Positions 1-10,200 of a DNA stretch of 64,000 bases are shown piece by piece (within the stretch, counting starts at the first letter, position 1; the number at the start of each line of letters is the position of its first letter). Where the stretch lies: contig JAUXMZ010000003.1 of assembly GCA_030683105.1 (NCBI GenBank), positions 22,703-86,702 of the forward strand. The letters are read 5' to 3'. This DNA is from Burkholderiales bacterium. Lineage in GTDB: Bacteria > Pseudomonadota > Gammaproteobacteria > Burkholderiales > SG8-41. Made by a program: the position numbers and the translations under genes. The notes beneath the pieces are model-generated. The model was not told the DNA's origin, made no database searches, and worked only from the letters and a program-made list of their open reading frames with translations.

Positions 1-184
1 CGGCCCCGCACAGCGCGCGGAAACGGTGCGCGGTTTTGTGCGCGACGTGCTGCCCGCGCTGGGCGACGGACGTATCGTGCCCGTGATCGACAAGGTCTAC
101 GCATTCGATGAACTGCCGCTGGCCAAGCAGCGCATGGAGGCCAATGCGCAGACCGGCAAGATCGTGGTGCGCGTGGCCAATTGA
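1..184 (+). CDS. Quinone oxidoreductase / zinc-type alcohol dehydrogenase-like protein, C-terminal end (partial)
   Basis: This is the last ~60 codons of a gene that begins before the window, read in the frame starting at base 2 and ending at TGA 182-184. The tail ends in RMEANAQTGKIVVRV, preceded by YAFDELPLA. That is the usual C-terminal pattern of medium-chain dehydrogenase/reductase quinone oxidoreductases, where the last helix and strand close the NADPH-binding domain. These cytoplasmic enzymes reduce quinones or enones with NADPH. The active-site and cofactor regions lie outside the window, so the substrate cannot be judged. Confidence 0.7.
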   Translation, partial: GPAQRAETVRGFVRDVLPALGDGRIVPVIDKVYAFDELPLAKQRMEANAQTGKIVVRVAN

Positions 185-185
185 T

Positions 186-291
186 CCTTCGCTAATTCGC
201 GACAGTAAATCAGTGCCATTCTCTCCCTCTCCTGCGGGGAGAGGGATTGAACGTCCCGACTGTGACCCGTTATGAAAAGCTCAATAACCGG
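186..291 (+). repeat. Dispersed intergenic repeat, family G, with hairpin core (copy 1)
   Basis: This ~105-bp segment begins CTAATTCGCGACAG and ends near TATGAAAAGCTCAAT. It encloses a CCCTCTCC...GGAGAGGG hairpin. A second copy, with a larger hairpin, lies at about 46898-47009. The order of conserved blocks is the same in both, so I regard it as a small dispersed element rather than only a terminator. It lies between the convergent oxidoreductase and MFS genes and could terminate transcription for both. Confidence 0.55.
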
Positions 292-298
292 CCTGTGC

Positions 299-1441
299 TC
301 AGTCATTCTGGCGCCGGTTGAGCAGAGACCCGCCGCCCATCAGCATCGCGCAGGTCCAGAAGATGGGCGCAATCCCGAGACTGACGCCGATGACGCCGAA
401 CAACGGCGGGATCACGACGTGCGCGCCATAGCTGACCGCAAGCCGCATCGCGATCGCCTCGGCAGAGCGGCCCTGGGGCGCAGCGTTGAAGGCCAGCACC
501 ATAGACAGCGGCTGACCGCAGCCCAGGCCCAGGCCGAGAACGAACGCGGCCACACCCAGCAGCAGCGGGCTGCTCGTCAGCGGAAACGACACGAAGGCGA
601 CGACCGATAACGCCAGCGCCGCCGACAGCATCGGGCGCTCGCCCCAGCGCGCAGTCACGGCCGGGATCGCCAGCCGGATGATGAACGCGGCGGCGCCAAA
701 TGAGCCGAGGATCAGACCTATGGTCGTCGCCGAGAGCCCGATGCCATGTCCATAAACCGGCATATACAGATTGAACAGATCGAGGCCTGCCATGACTACG
801 CCGTTGGTGAGCAGGGCGTTGCGCATTGCCGGCAGCTGCAACATGTCCTTCATCGAACGCGGGCTTTGCGTTTCCCAGCTGCGAGGGCTGTCGGGCAGCG
901 CGCCGCGTTTGGTCACCAGCAGCACGCCGCAGCCGGCGGTAAACAGCGCGAGGAACAGGAAGGTGACCGGGTGGCTGAAGCCGTCGATCGCGAGGCCGAC
1001 GAAGACAGGGCCGATGATGGTGGCCGACGATTCCCCCAGGCTGTAATAGCTGAAATTTTTGGTGCGGGTTTCCAGTGATGAGTGCATGCCGACCAGATTC
1101 TGGGTGGCGACCACGAACAACATGGTGGTAAAGCCGGTGAGCGGCGCCACGATGTAGAGCATGGTCAGCCCGGGGAAGGCGAACGGCAGGACGAGACTCG
1201 CGGTGAATCCGCCCAGCCCCCAATACATGAGCACCCGGTTGTCGAAACGGTCGGCGATGCGGCCGGCCGAGACCACCAGCAGGAACGGCACCAGTCCGTA
1301 GAGCGCGAACAGCAGGCCGGTTCCCAGGGGGCCTGCGCCAAGGTCGACCGCAAACAACGTCATCAGCACGCGGCTGCCCTTCATGCTGACGAAGGTCGCG
1401 GAAGATAAAATAAGGACGAGAGTGATGGGCATGATCTTCAC
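299..1441 (-). CDS. MFS transporter
   Basis: A 380-residue integral membrane protein with about twelve hydrophobic segments, the standard length for the major facilitator superfamily. The loop after the second helix carries GRIADRFDNR, matching the superfamily's G-x-x-x-D-R signature. Such carriers move small solutes across the inner membrane by proton coupling. The substrate is unknown. The protein at 44348-45481 is a clear paralogue, sharing for example the GSRVL(M/L)(T/S)LFA stretch at the start and the GLGLGCGQPLSM stretch near residue 310. The gene is divergent from the ABC exporter that begins at 1634. ATG is used; GTGAAGATCATG gives a second possible start three codons in. Confidence 0.85.
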   Translation of the reverse strand: MKIMPITLVLILSSATFVSMKGSRVLMTLFAVDLGAGPLGTGLLFALYGLVPFLLVVSAGRIADRFDNRVLMYWGLGGFTASLVLPFAFPGLTMLYIVAPLTGFTTMLFVVATQNLVGMHSSLETRTKNFSYYSLGESSATIIGPVFVGLAIDGFSHPVTFLFLALFTAGCGVLLVTKRGALPDSPRSWETQSPRSMKDMLQLPAMRNALLTNGVVMAGLDLFNLYMPVYGHGIGLSATTIGLILGSFGAAAFIIRLAIPAVTARWGERPMLSAALALSVVAFVSFPLTSSPLLLGVAAFVLGLGLGCGQPLSMVLAFNAAPQGRSAEAIAMRLAVSYGAHVVIPPLFGVIGVSLGIAPIFWTCAMLMGGGSLLNRRQND

Positions 1442-1479
1442 ACCGATTATAGCGGCATGCTAAACGAATTTCTTATTCT

Positions 1480-1560
1480 GGTTTTGCTCCGTGTCCTCCG
1501 TGTCCTCAGTGCGAAATTTGTTTTAATACGGTGCGCACGGAGCACGCGGAGTTCACGGAA
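1480..1560. repeat. Short nonamer-like repeats (CTCCGTGTC) with a related inverted segment
   Basis: The gap between the divergent MFS and ABC exporter genes contains CTCCGTGTC twice in direct tandem, then CTCAGTG. About 40 bases on is a loosely complementary stretch (CACGGAGCACGCGGAG, TTCACGG). It resembles the decamer arrays at 5525-5698 in being inverted around a spacer, but differs in period from the 7-bp arrays elsewhere in the window. No promoter was confidently assigned. Confidence 0.4.
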
Positions 1561-1633
1561 AACTACCCTTTATTTCTGGAGAAGGTATCGCGTCAGGGCT
1601 CTAATCAAAGATCAGTAGTGATACGATGGCTAC

Positions 1634-3418
1634 GTGACCACATCCACATCAGCCACCATTGCCCCCAAGGGGGATATCGCCCAGCTGGCGCGTCTCTGGC
1701 GCTTTCTTTTTCCTTACCGCTGGCGTATCGCCGCTGCGCTTGCCGCATTGGTCATTGCCGCGAGCTGCGTGCTGGCGCTGGGGCAGGGCTTGCGCTATGT
1801 CATCGACGCGGGATTCGGCAGCGGCGAGCCGCACCTGCTGGATGCCGCGCTGGCAGCGGTAGTCGCGGTGGCGGTGGTGCTGGCGGGCGCGACCTGGGTG
1901 CGCTTTTATCTGATGATGAGTGTGGGCGAACGGGTGATCGCCGATCTGCGCCAGGCGGTGTTCGGCCACGTGTTGACCTTGTCGCCGGCGTTTTTCGATT
2001 CCTCCCGCACCGGGGAAATCGCTTCACGGCTGACCAACGACAGCGAACAGTTGCGGCAGGTGATCGGCTTCGGTTTCTCGATGTTCCTGCGCAACGGCCT
2101 GATGATGCTGGGAGCGCTCGCGATGCTGTTTGCCACCAGCGGAAAACTCGCGGCGCTGATCGTGCTCGGCGTGCCTGCCACCGTGGTGCCCATATTGCTG
2201 ATGGGCCGTCACGTGCGGCGCCTGTCGCGCGTCAACCAGGACCGGGTGGCGGATGTGTCGGCGCACATTGACGAGGCGCTGCACGAAATCCGCACGGTGC
2301 AGGCGTATGGCCACGAGGCGCGCACGCGCGGAAAATTCAACGCCGCTACCGAAGCGGCGTATGAGGCGGGCGCGCTGCGCATCCGCGTCAAGGCGTGGCT
2401 GATTTCCCTGGTACTGCTGATAGGATTTTGCGCGATCGGCGTGATCCTGTGGATAGGCGGCCATGATGTGCTGGCGGGGCGCCTTACCGCGGGCGAGCTT
2501 TCCGCCTTCGTGTTCTATGCCGTCATCGTTGCGAGCGGCGCCGGCATGGTGTCGGAAATATGGGGTGAGATCCAGCGTGCCGCCGGCGCCACCGAGCGGC
2601 TGATGGAGTTGCTAGATACCCACCCCGCGCTTACCGCGCAAGCCCCGCCGATTACGCTGCCGCAGCGCGTATCGGGTGCGATTCGTTTCGACGAGGTTGC
2701 GTTCGCCTACCCGAGCCGACCTGAAACTCTGGCGCTGGGGCCGCTGTCGTTTGCAGTCAGTCCCGGCGAGCGGGTGGCGCTGGTCGGGCCCTCAGGGGCG
2801 GGAAAGTCCACGCTGTTCGCGCTGTTGCTGCGGTTTTACGATCCGCTGTCGGGCCGCATCCTGCTCGATGGGGCCGACATCCGCCACTGCGATGCGCTGG
2901 AGTTGCGCCGCGCCATGGCGCTGGTGTCGCAGGAGCCGGTGATTTTCGCCGCTGATGTCACCGAGAACGTGCGCTTCGGGAGGCCCGATGCATCGGATGC
3001 TGCGGTACGCGGGGCGTGCGCCGCGGCGCACGCGCTCGAATTCATAGAGCGCCTGCCGCAGGGCTTTGCCACCGATCTTGGCGAGCGCGGCATCAAACTC
3101 TCCGGCGGCCAGCGCCAGCGCATCTCGATTGCGCGCGCGCTGCTGGCCGACCGTCCCATTCTGCTGCTCGATGAGGCCACCAGTTCGCTCGACGCGGAAA
3201 GCGAGCGTCAGGTCGCGGCGGCGCTGGAACAGCTGGAGCGCGGGCGCACCACCCTGGTCATCGCACACCGGCTGGCGACGGTGCGCAACGCTGATCGCAT
3301 CATCGTGCTCGACCGGGGGCGTATCCACGCCGTGGGCACGCATGCGGAACTGCTGCGCGAGAACGGTCTTTACGCGCATCTCGCGCGTCTGCAATTCATG
3401 GCAGAAAGCCTGGCGTAA
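1634..3418 (+). CDS. ABC exporter, fused permease and ATPase (MsbA/ABCB-like)
   Basis: A 594-residue half-transporter. An N-terminal six-helix transmembrane domain (roughly residues 20-310) is followed by a nucleotide-binding domain with Walker A GPSGAGKST at ~385, signature LSGGQ at ~489, Walker B ILLLDEA at ~509 and the H-loop IAHRLATV. This order and length are those of type-I exporters that act as homodimers in the inner membrane, exporting lipids, drugs or peptides. The sequence alone does not separate lipid A export from multidrug efflux. GTG at 1634 is the start; the nearby ATG at 1626 meets a stop after three codons. Confidence 0.9.
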   Translation: MTTSTSATIAPKGDIAQLARLWRFLFPYRWRIAAALAALVIAASCVLALGQGLRYVIDAGFGSGEPHLLDAALAAVVAVAVVLAGATWVRFYLMMSVGERVIADLRQAVFGHVLTLSPAFFDSSRTGEIASRLTNDSEQLRQVIGFGFSMFLRNGLMMLGALAMLFATSGKLAALIVLGVPATVVPILLMGRHVRRLSRVNQDRVADVSAHIDEALHEIRTVQAYGHEARTRGKFNAATEAAYEAGALRIRVKAWLISLVLLIGFCAIGVILWIGGHDVLAGRLTAGELSAFVFYAVIVASGAGMVSEIWGEIQRAAGATERLMELLDTHPALTAQAPPITLPQRVSGAIRFDEVAFAYPSRPETLALGPLSFAVSPGERVALVGPSGAGKSTLFALLLRFYDPLSGRILLDGADIRHCDALELRRAMALVSQEPVIFAADVTENVRFGRPDASDAAVRGACAAAHALEFIERLPQGFATDLGERGIKLSGGQRQRISIARALLADRPILLLDEATSSLDAESERQVAAALEQLERGRTTLVIAHRLATVRNADRIIVLDRGRIHAVGTHAELLRENGLYAHLARLQFMAESLA

Positions 3419-3510
3419 GGCGGCGCGCGGGCAATCCGGTATCATGACGGCACCGCAGTGCCGGAAGTCCAGGTTGCGTTTTGACTAAATTCAAACTTCG
3501 GAGATCGATA

Positions 3511-4359
3511 ATGAAAGCATTGAGTGTGGCGCGTCGGTCGTTGCTGGCGCTGGGGTTGTCCCTGATTGCCGCCAGCGTTTTTGCGCAGGCGCAACCGGCG
3601 AAAAACGAATACGAGCCGCAGGTCGGCCAGGAAGGCAAGGACGTGGTCTGGGTGCCGACGCCGCAAACCCTGGTCGACAGGATGCTCGACATGGCGAAAG
3701 CCACGCCCCAGGACCACCTGATCGATCTGGGCTCGGGCGATGGCCGCACCGTGATTACCGCCGCCAAGCGCGGCATACGGGCGATCGGCATCGAGTACAA
3801 CCCGGACATGGTCGAGTTGTCCAAACGCAATGCCGCCAAGGAAGGCGTGAGCGACAAGGCGACCTTCATGAAAGCCGATCTGTTCGAGAGCGATTTTTCC
3901 AAGGCCACGGTGATCACCATGTTCCTGCTGCCCGACATCAACCTCAAGCTGCGGCCGAAAATTCTCGATCTCAGGCCCGGCACCCGCATCGTGTCGAACA
4001 CCTTCACCATGGGGGAATGGAAATCCGACCAGACGATATCGTCGGACAAGGAGTGCACGTCGTATTGCACGGCTTACCTGTGGATCGTGCCGGCAAAGGT
4101 CGAAGGCAGCTGGCGGCTGGCGCAGGGCGAACTCACGCTCAAGCAGGAATTCCAGATGGTCTATGGCGCGCTCAAATCCGGGACCGGCAGCACCACGATC
4201 ATGAACGGCAAGCTCAATGGCGACCACATAGCCTTCACGCTCGGCGGCGCCCACTACACCGGCCGTGTCAGCGGCAACGCCATGGAAGGCAGCGTCAAGA
4301 CCGGATCGAACGCGGCCAGATGGAGTGCGACCCGCGACGGCAAGGTAGCGGGGAAGTAG
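3511..4359 (+). CDS. Exported class I SAM-dependent methyltransferase-like protein
   Basis: A 282-residue protein starting at ATG 3511, with a GGAG-containing ribosome site just upstream. Residues 1-27 form a typical signal peptide: a basic start, a hydrophobic stretch and VFAQA before the likely cleavage site. The next ~130 residues are a Rossmann methyltransferase core with motif I LIDLGSGDGRT at ~70-80, then GIEYNP as the acidic end of strand 2. The C-terminal ~100 residues are predicted beta-rich (QEFQMVYGAL, GGAHYTGRVSG). SAM is not normally available outside the cytoplasm, so the signal peptide is odd for this fold. The protein may be inner-membrane tethered, or may bind rather than use SAM. 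Confidence 0.75.
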   Translation: MKALSVARRSLLALGLSLIAASVFAQAQPAKNEYEPQVGQEGKDVVWVPTPQTLVDRMLDMAKATPQDHLIDLGSGDGRTVITAAKRGIRAIGIEYNPDMVELSKRNAAKEGVSDKATFMKADLFESDFSKATVITMFLLPDINLKLRPKILDLRPGTRIVSNTFTMGEWKSDQTISSDKECTSYCTAYLWIVPAKVEGSWRLAQGELTLKQEFQMVYGALKSGTGSTTIMNGKLNGDHIAFTLGGAHYTGRVSGNAMEGSVKTGSNAARWSATRDGKVAGK

Positions 4360-4435
4360 CGCCGGAAAATTGCGCCGGCGCGGGGCTTGGTTTCGAGAGA
4401 CGCTTTATAAGAATATAATAAAAAACATGGATGAT

Positions 4436-4459
4436 GATCCAGCCCATCCGGGCTGGATC
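4436..4459 (+). terminator. Hairpin with 10-bp perfect stem
   Basis: GATCCAGCCC pairs with GGGCTGGATC across a four-base loop. It lies between the methyltransferase gene and Bug-1. No run of T follows, so it may be a weak terminator or an mRNA-stabilising structure. Confidence 0.4.
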
Positions 4460-4503
4460 GGGCGTGATACAGTTTTCCCGGGCATAACAAAGAGGGTGAC
4501 GTC

Positions 4504-5487
4504 ATGCGTATCGTTTCGAGAGTTGTACTCGCATCCGCTCTGATTACATTCTGTCTCGGCGCGCCGGTTGGCGCCGCTCAACCCGATGCAGCTTATCCTG
4601 TCAAGCCGATCCGGCTCATCATTGCCAATACCACCGGCACCTCCGTCGATACGTTAAGCCGCATACTCGCCGTCAGAATGGGCGATGCCCTGGGGCAGCA
4701 AATGGTGACGGACAACCGCGGGGGTGCTGGCGGCACCATAGGCGCCGAGCTTGCCGCCCACGCCACCCCCGACGGCTATACGCTGCTGCTGACCTCCACC
4801 GGCGTGCAGGTGATTTCCCCTCAGTTATACAAAAAACTCGGTTACCACCCGGTCAGGGATTTCGCGCCGATCTCGCAGTTCGCGGTCACGCAGAACGTGC
4901 TGGTGGTGAATCCGACGCTGCCCATCCGCAGCGTGCAGGATCTGCTGAGCCAGGCCCGGGCGCAACCCGGCAAGCTCAACATGGCGAATGCCGGCTCGGG
5001 TTTTCAGAGCCATCTTGCCGGCGTGCTGTTCACGCACATGGCGAAAATAGACGTGTTGCACGTGCCGTACAAAGGCGGCGCATCGCTCACCGCGGTGATC
5101 GCCAATGAAGCGCAGTTCACGATTGCACCCGGGCCTGCGCTGATGGGGCATGTGCGGGGAGGGCGGCTGCGCGCGCTCGCGACCGGCGGCGAGAAGCGCT
5201 CGATACTCACGCCCGAACTGCCCACCATCACCGAGGCGGGCGTGCCCGGTTTCGTCTCGACCGGCTGGGCCGGCCTGATGGCGCCGCGCAAAACGCCCAA
5301 GCCGATACTCGACAAATTGCATGCCACTCTGCTCAAAGTGATCGCCAATCCCGTGACGCGCGAACTGCTCGAGCGCCAGGGCGGCGAGCCGGTGACCTCG
5401 ACGCCGGCGGAGTTTGCGGCGTTCATCGCCAAGGAACACGATCGCTTCAGCAGCGCGATCAAGATCGCCAAGCTCGATGTGCAATGA
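4504..5487 (+). CDS. Bug/TctC-family periplasmic solute-binding protein (Bug-1)
   Basis: A 327-residue exported protein with a cleavable signal peptide (about residues 1-25, ending GAAQP). The mature start YPVKPIRLII is typical of tripartite tricarboxylate receptors. Family landmarks are TDNRGGAGGTIGAEL, DGYTLLL, DFAPISQ and HVPYKGG. Bug proteins bind carboxylates, amino acids or related solutes in a two-lobe cleft. The usual glycine-rich pocket loop (often PGGxxD) is here NTTGTSVD, so the ligand may be unusual. GAGGGTGAC precedes the ATG as ribosome site. No membrane components (TctA/TctB) are nearby, so it is an orphan receptor. Confidence 0.9.
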   Translation: MRIVSRVVLASALITFCLGAPVGAAQPDAAYPVKPIRLIIANTTGTSVDTLSRILAVRMGDALGQQMVTDNRGGAGGTIGAELAAHATPDGYTLLLTSTGVQVISPQLYKKLGYHPVRDFAPISQFAVTQNVLVVNPTLPIRSVQDLLSQARAQPGKLNMANAGSGFQSHLAGVLFTHMAKIDVLHVPYKGGASLTAVIANEAQFTIAPGPALMGHVRGGRLRALATGGEKRSILTPELPTITEAGVPGFVSTGWAGLMAPRKTPKPILDKLHATLLKVIANPVTRELLERQGGEPVTSTPAEFAAFIAKEHDRFSSAIKIAKLDVQ

Positions 5488-5524
5488 TTTTTGTTGGAGC
5501 TTGTAACAAAATAAAATCAATTAG

Positions 5525-5698
5525 CCGCCGATGAACGCCGATGAACGCCGATGAACGCCGATGAAAATCTAAAACTTCAAGTTGCAAGTACAGGGAGCAA
5601 TATCATAGGCCGTTGTTTTTGTTTATTTATATTTTCCGCTGGTGGTGCAAGATTTTTTACGTTGGTTCGATCGGCGTTCATCGGCGTCTATCGGCGGT
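5525..5698. repeat. Inverted arrays of ~10-bp repeats
   Basis: CCGATGAACG occurs three times in tandem from 5527, followed by a fourth, degenerate unit. Its reverse complement, in diverged units TCGGCGTTCA, TCGGCGTCTA, TCGGCGG, occurs at 5671-5697. The two arrays flank about 100 bp of AT-rich sequence with no coding signal. They could form a long stem and are clearly distinct in period from the 7-bp arrays. Confidence 0.6.
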
Positions 5699-5758
5699 TT
5701 CATCTGTCTTGGTTTTTTTGAAATACGTTCTTAGCGCAGTGCACCCCTGGAGAACCCG

Positions 5759-7126
5759 ATGTCCGATACCGTGAAATACCTGCTCGACGAGACCCGCATC
5801 CCGAAGTTCTGGTACAACATTGCGGCCGACCTGCCGTCGCCGCCGCCGCCGGTGCTGCATCCCGGGACGATGCAGCCGGTGGGGCCGGCGGATCTGGCAC
5901 CGCTGTTTCCGATGGCCCTGATCGAGCAGGAGGTGAGCACCGAGCGCGAAATCATGATTCCCGGTCCGGTGCGCGATATCTACCGCCAGTGGCGGCCGTC
6001 GCCGCTTTTCCGCGCGCGGCGCCTTGAAAAAGCGCTCGACACTCCGGCGCGCATTTACTACAAGTATGAAGGCGTGAGCCCGGCCGGTTCGCACAAGCCG
6101 AATACCGCGGTGGCGCAGGCGTTTTATAACAGGGAGGCCGGGATCAAGCGCATCGCCACCGAAACCGGCGCCGGCCAGTGGGGGTCATCGCTGGCGTTTG
6201 CGGGCGCGCTGTTCGGCATCGAGGTCGACGTCTACATGGTGCGCGTCTCATACGACCAGAAACCGTACCGCCGCGCGCTGATGGAAACCTACGGCGCGCG
6301 CTGCGTGGCTTCGCCCTCCACTGAAACCCATGCCGGCCGCGCGATACTGGAGAAGAATCCCAGACATCCGGGCAGCCTGGGTATTGCGATCTCTGAGGCG
6401 GTCGAAATTGCAGCCAGCCGCGACGACACCAATTACGCGCTGGGCTCGGTGCTCAACCACGTGCTGCTGCACCAGACGGTGATCGGACAGGAGGCCATCG
6501 CCCAGTTCGACATGGCCAACGATTATCCTGACGTCATCGTCGGCTGCACCGGCGGCGGCTCCAATTTCGCCGGCATCGCCTTCCCGTTTCTCGGCGCGCA
6601 GCTGCGCGGCGGCAAGAAAGTTCGCTTTGTCGCGGTCGAGCCCGCGGCGTGCCCCAGCCTGACGCGCGGCAAGTACGCGTATGACTTCGGCGATACCGCG
6701 CACCTGACGCCGCTGACCAAAATGCACACCCTGGGTTCGACTTTCACCCCGCCCGGGTTCCACGCCGGGGGGCTGCGCTATCACGGCATGGCGCCGCTGG
6801 TCAGCCATATCAAGGAGCTGGGGCTGATCGAAGCGGTGGCTTATCATCAGATCCAGTGTTTCGAGGCCGGCGTGCAGTTCGCGCGCGCCGAAGGCATATT
6901 GCCCGCGCCGGAAGCCAATCATGCGGTGCGCGGTGCGATCGACGAAGCCCTGAAATGCAAGAGGGAAGGCGTCTCCCGCTCTATCCTGTTCAACCTGTGC
7001 GGCCACGGCCATTTCGACATGCAGGCGTACATCGATTATTTCGGGGGCAAGCTGACTGATCAGACTTATGACGAATCCGAACTCGCGATGGCGCTTGCCG
7101 GACTGCCTTCGGTAAAAGCGGCTTAG
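5759..7126 (+). CDS. TrpB2-type tryptophan synthase beta-like protein, PLP-dependent
   Basis: A 455-residue fold-type II PLP enzyme. Lys113 within GSHKPN is the expected Schiff-base lysine, and GGGSN at ~265 is the phosphate-binding loop. Length, the N-terminal extension (RIPKFWYNI) and the [19 protein letters not shown] region match the TrpB2 subfamily rather than canonical TrpB1. TrpB2 condenses indole, or another nucleophile, with serine and often works without TrpA. There is no trpA, trpF or other trp gene in the window, so an indole-salvage or unrelated serine-dependent role is possible. CTGGAGAA just upstream supports this ATG. Confidence 0.88.
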   Translation: MSDTVKYLLDETRIPKFWYNIAADLPSPPPPVLHPGTMQPVGPADLAPLFPMALIEQEVSTEREIMIPGPVRDIYRQWRPSPLFRARRLEKALDTPARIYYKYEGVSPAGSHKPNTAVAQAFYNREAGIKRIATETGAGQWGSSLAFAGALFGIEVDVYMVRVSYDQKPYRRALMETYGARCVASPSTETHAGRAILEKNPRHPGSLGIAISEAVEIAASRDDTNYALGSVLNHVLLHQTVIGQEAIAQFDMANDYPDVIVGCTGGGSNFAGIAFPFLGAQLRGGKKVRFVAVEPAACPSLTRGKYAYDFGDTAHLTPLTKMHTLGSTFTPPGFHAGGLRYHGMAPLVSHIKELGLIEAVAYHQIQCFEAGVQFARAEGILPAPEANHAVRGAIDEALKCKREGVSRSILFNLCGHGHFDMQAYIDYFGGKLTDQTYDESELAMALAGLPSVKAA

Positions 7127-7224
7127 CGCGGAAATTTGCATCGCGGAACGAGTTCGCATCCGTCGCCAGCGTAATTCGATGGGCTCGTGCTACCCTTGTT
7201 GAAGATGCTTGATGAGGGCTGCAC

Positions 7225-10200
7225 ATGGAGGACATTGTGAGGAAGGATGAACGGCATGATCCCGCCGACACGCTCCAGGGCGTAATCGGTCTCATCCGGA
7301 CCCGGCTTCCGCGCGAGCGCCGCGCCGAAGCCGAGCGTCTCGTCACGCAGTATTACGCGCAAGTCGATCCCGAGGACCTTGCCGAGCGTTCTCCGGAAGA
7401 TCTCTACGGCGCTGCGCTGTCGCACCTGGCTTTTGCGCGCAAGCGGGAGCCGGGCAAATCGCGCATACGCGCGATAAACCCGGGGGTCGACGAGCACGGC
7501 TGGCAGTCGGCGCATACGGTGGTCGAGATCGTCAACGACGACATGCCGTTTCTCGTCGATTCCATCACCATGGCGGTCAACCGGCGCGGACTGACGCTGC
7601 ACCTTCTGGTCCACCCGGTGCTGCGCGTGACGCGCAGCACCGGCGGCGAACTGATCACCCTGCACGAGCCCGGATCGAGCGAGGGCACGCCGGAGTCGTT
7701 CATGCACGTCGAGGTCGACCGCGTCGCCGATGCCGCCGACCTCGAGACGCTGTGCGCGGAGCTGGCTGATGCGCTTGCCGACGTGCAAGTCGCCTGCGCG
7801 GACTGGCGGAAAATGAAGGCGAAACTCGAGGAGGCGCTCGCGGAAATCGAGCGCCGCCCGCCGCCCATCGCACCCGCGGATGTCGCCGAGGCCGTGGCGT
7901 TTCTTAACTGGCTTGGCGAAAATCACTACACTTTCATCGGCTATCGCTGCCATGACCTGGTGGCGGTGGAGGGCGGCGAGGCGCTGCGCCCGGTGCCGGA
8001 ATCGGGCCTCGGCGTGCTGCGCGACGCGCGCGACACGGCGCAATCCGCGAGTTTTGCCGCGCTGCCGCCCGCGGTCCGCGCGCTGGCGCGCGAGCCGAGG
8101 CTGCTCATTATCACCAAGTCGAATTCGCGCTCGAGCGTGCACCGCCCGGGTTATCTCGACTACGTCGGCGTGCAGCGTTTCGATGCGTCCGGCGCCGTAT
8201 GCGGCGAGCACCGCTTCCTCGGGCTGTTTACCTCGACGGCGTACATGGCCGCGCCGGGGGAGATCCCGCTCTTGCGGCGCAAGGTGGCTGAAGTCATCAA
8301 GCGTGCCGGACTGGCGCCGGCGAGTCATGCGGGCAAGGCGCTGCATAACGTGCTTGCCACTTATCCACGGGATGAGTTGTTCCAGATCTCCACCGACGAG
8401 CTGCTGCAAACGGCGACGCGGATTCTGCAGTTGGGCGAGCGCCAGCGGTTCCGCCTGTTCATGCGGCGCGACCTTTACCAGCGGTTCGTTTCCTGTCTGA
8501 TCTACGTGCCGCGCGAAAATTTCGGCACCGAGGTTCGCCTGCGCTGGCAGCAGATCCTGACCGAGGCGCTGCGGGGCATTTCCACGGACTATAACGTGTT
8601 CGTATCCGAGTCGGTGCTGACGCGGGTCCTGATCACGGTGCGCACCCAGCCTGGCGGCATTCCGGAATACGACGAGGATGCGCTCGAGGCGCGCCTGGCC
8701 GCCGCCGCGCGCCGCTGGGAGGACGATCTGAACGCTGCGCTGATCGATGCCGTGGGCGAGTCGCGCGGGAACCAGCTCTACCGAATCTACGGGGCCGCGT
8801 TTCCGGCGGGCTATCGAGAAGATCATGCGGCGCGCAGCGCGGTGCCCGATATAGAGATGATGGCGCGGCTGAGTCCGGCCCATCCGATCGGCATGTCGCT
8901 CTACCAGCCGCTCGAAGCCGCACCCGGCATCGTGCGCTTCAAGCTGTTCCATGTCGGGAGCGCCGTGCCGCTGTCCGATGCATTGCCGATGATCGAGCAC
9001 ATGGGGCTGCGCGTGCTCGATGAGCAGCCGCACAAGATCGAGCCCGCGGGCAGCGAGCCCGTCTGGCGGGACGACTTCGGCTTGCAGCCGGTCGGCGGCG
9101 TCGAAGTCGACATCGACGCGGTACAGGAGATATTCGAGGACGCGTTCGGGCGCCTGTTCCGCGGCGAAATTGAGAACGACGACCTCAACCGCCTGGTGCT
9201 CGCCGCGCGGCTCGATGCGGGCGAAGTCGTGGTGCTGCGCACCTATACCAAATATCTGCGGCAGATCGGATTCGCGCTTCCCCAGCGCTTCGTCGAAGTA
9301 ACGCTGGCCAAGCATGCGCCGGTAGCGGGGATGCTGGTGAGGTTGTTCGACCTGCGCATGCATCCCGCGAAGCATGACGATGAGGCCGCAGCCCGCCAGG
9401 CGGCCGCGATCGAGCAGGCGCTGGACCAGGTCGAGAACCTCAACGAGGACCGCGTGCTGCGCCAGTTCCTCGCGCTTATCCTGGCAACGCTGCGCACCAA
9501 CCGCTGGCGCGTCGATGCGGCGGGACAGCCGCGCAGTTTCCTGTCAGTCAAGTTCGATCCGGCCAAGGTCCCGGGGTTGCCCGAACCGAAACCGATGTTC
9601 GAGATATTCGTCTATTCGCCGCGCTTCGAAGGCGTGCACTTGCGCGGCGGCAAAGTGGCGCGCGGCGGATTGCGCTGGTCGGACCGGCCCGAAGACTTTC
9701 GCACCGAGATCCTGGGGCTGGTCAAGGCGCAGATGGTGAAAAACACGGTGATCGTCCCGGTAGGCTCCAAGGGCGGCTTCGTGCTCAAGCGCGCGCCCGC
9801 GCCGAATGATCGCGACGCCTTTCTCAAGGAAGGCGTGGCGTGTTACCAGGATTACCTGCGCGGCCTGCTCGATCTGACCGACAACCTGGTCGGGACCACC
9901 GTGGTGCCGCCGCCGGATGTGCGCCGTCACGATCCGGACGATCCGTACCTGGTGGTGGCTGCGGACAAGGGCACCGCGACATTCTCGGATTACGCAAACG
10001 GCATTGCGAAGGAATATGGATACTGGCTGGCCGACGCGTTCGCATCGGGCGGCTCGGCCGGCTACGATCACAAAAAAATGGGCATCACCGCCCGCGGCGC
10101 TTGGGAATCGGTGAAGCGCCATTTCCGCGAAATGGGCGTCGACACGCAGACGACGGATTTCAGCGTCGTCGGCATCGGCGACATGTCGGGCGACGTCTTC

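Noticed and set aside
7123..9375. Long antisense open frame (about 750 codons) across the glutamate dehydrogenase gene
   Set aside because: High GC leaves few stops on the opposite strand. The peptide is Arg/Gln/His-rich with no family pattern, while the sense frame is an unmistakable enzyme.
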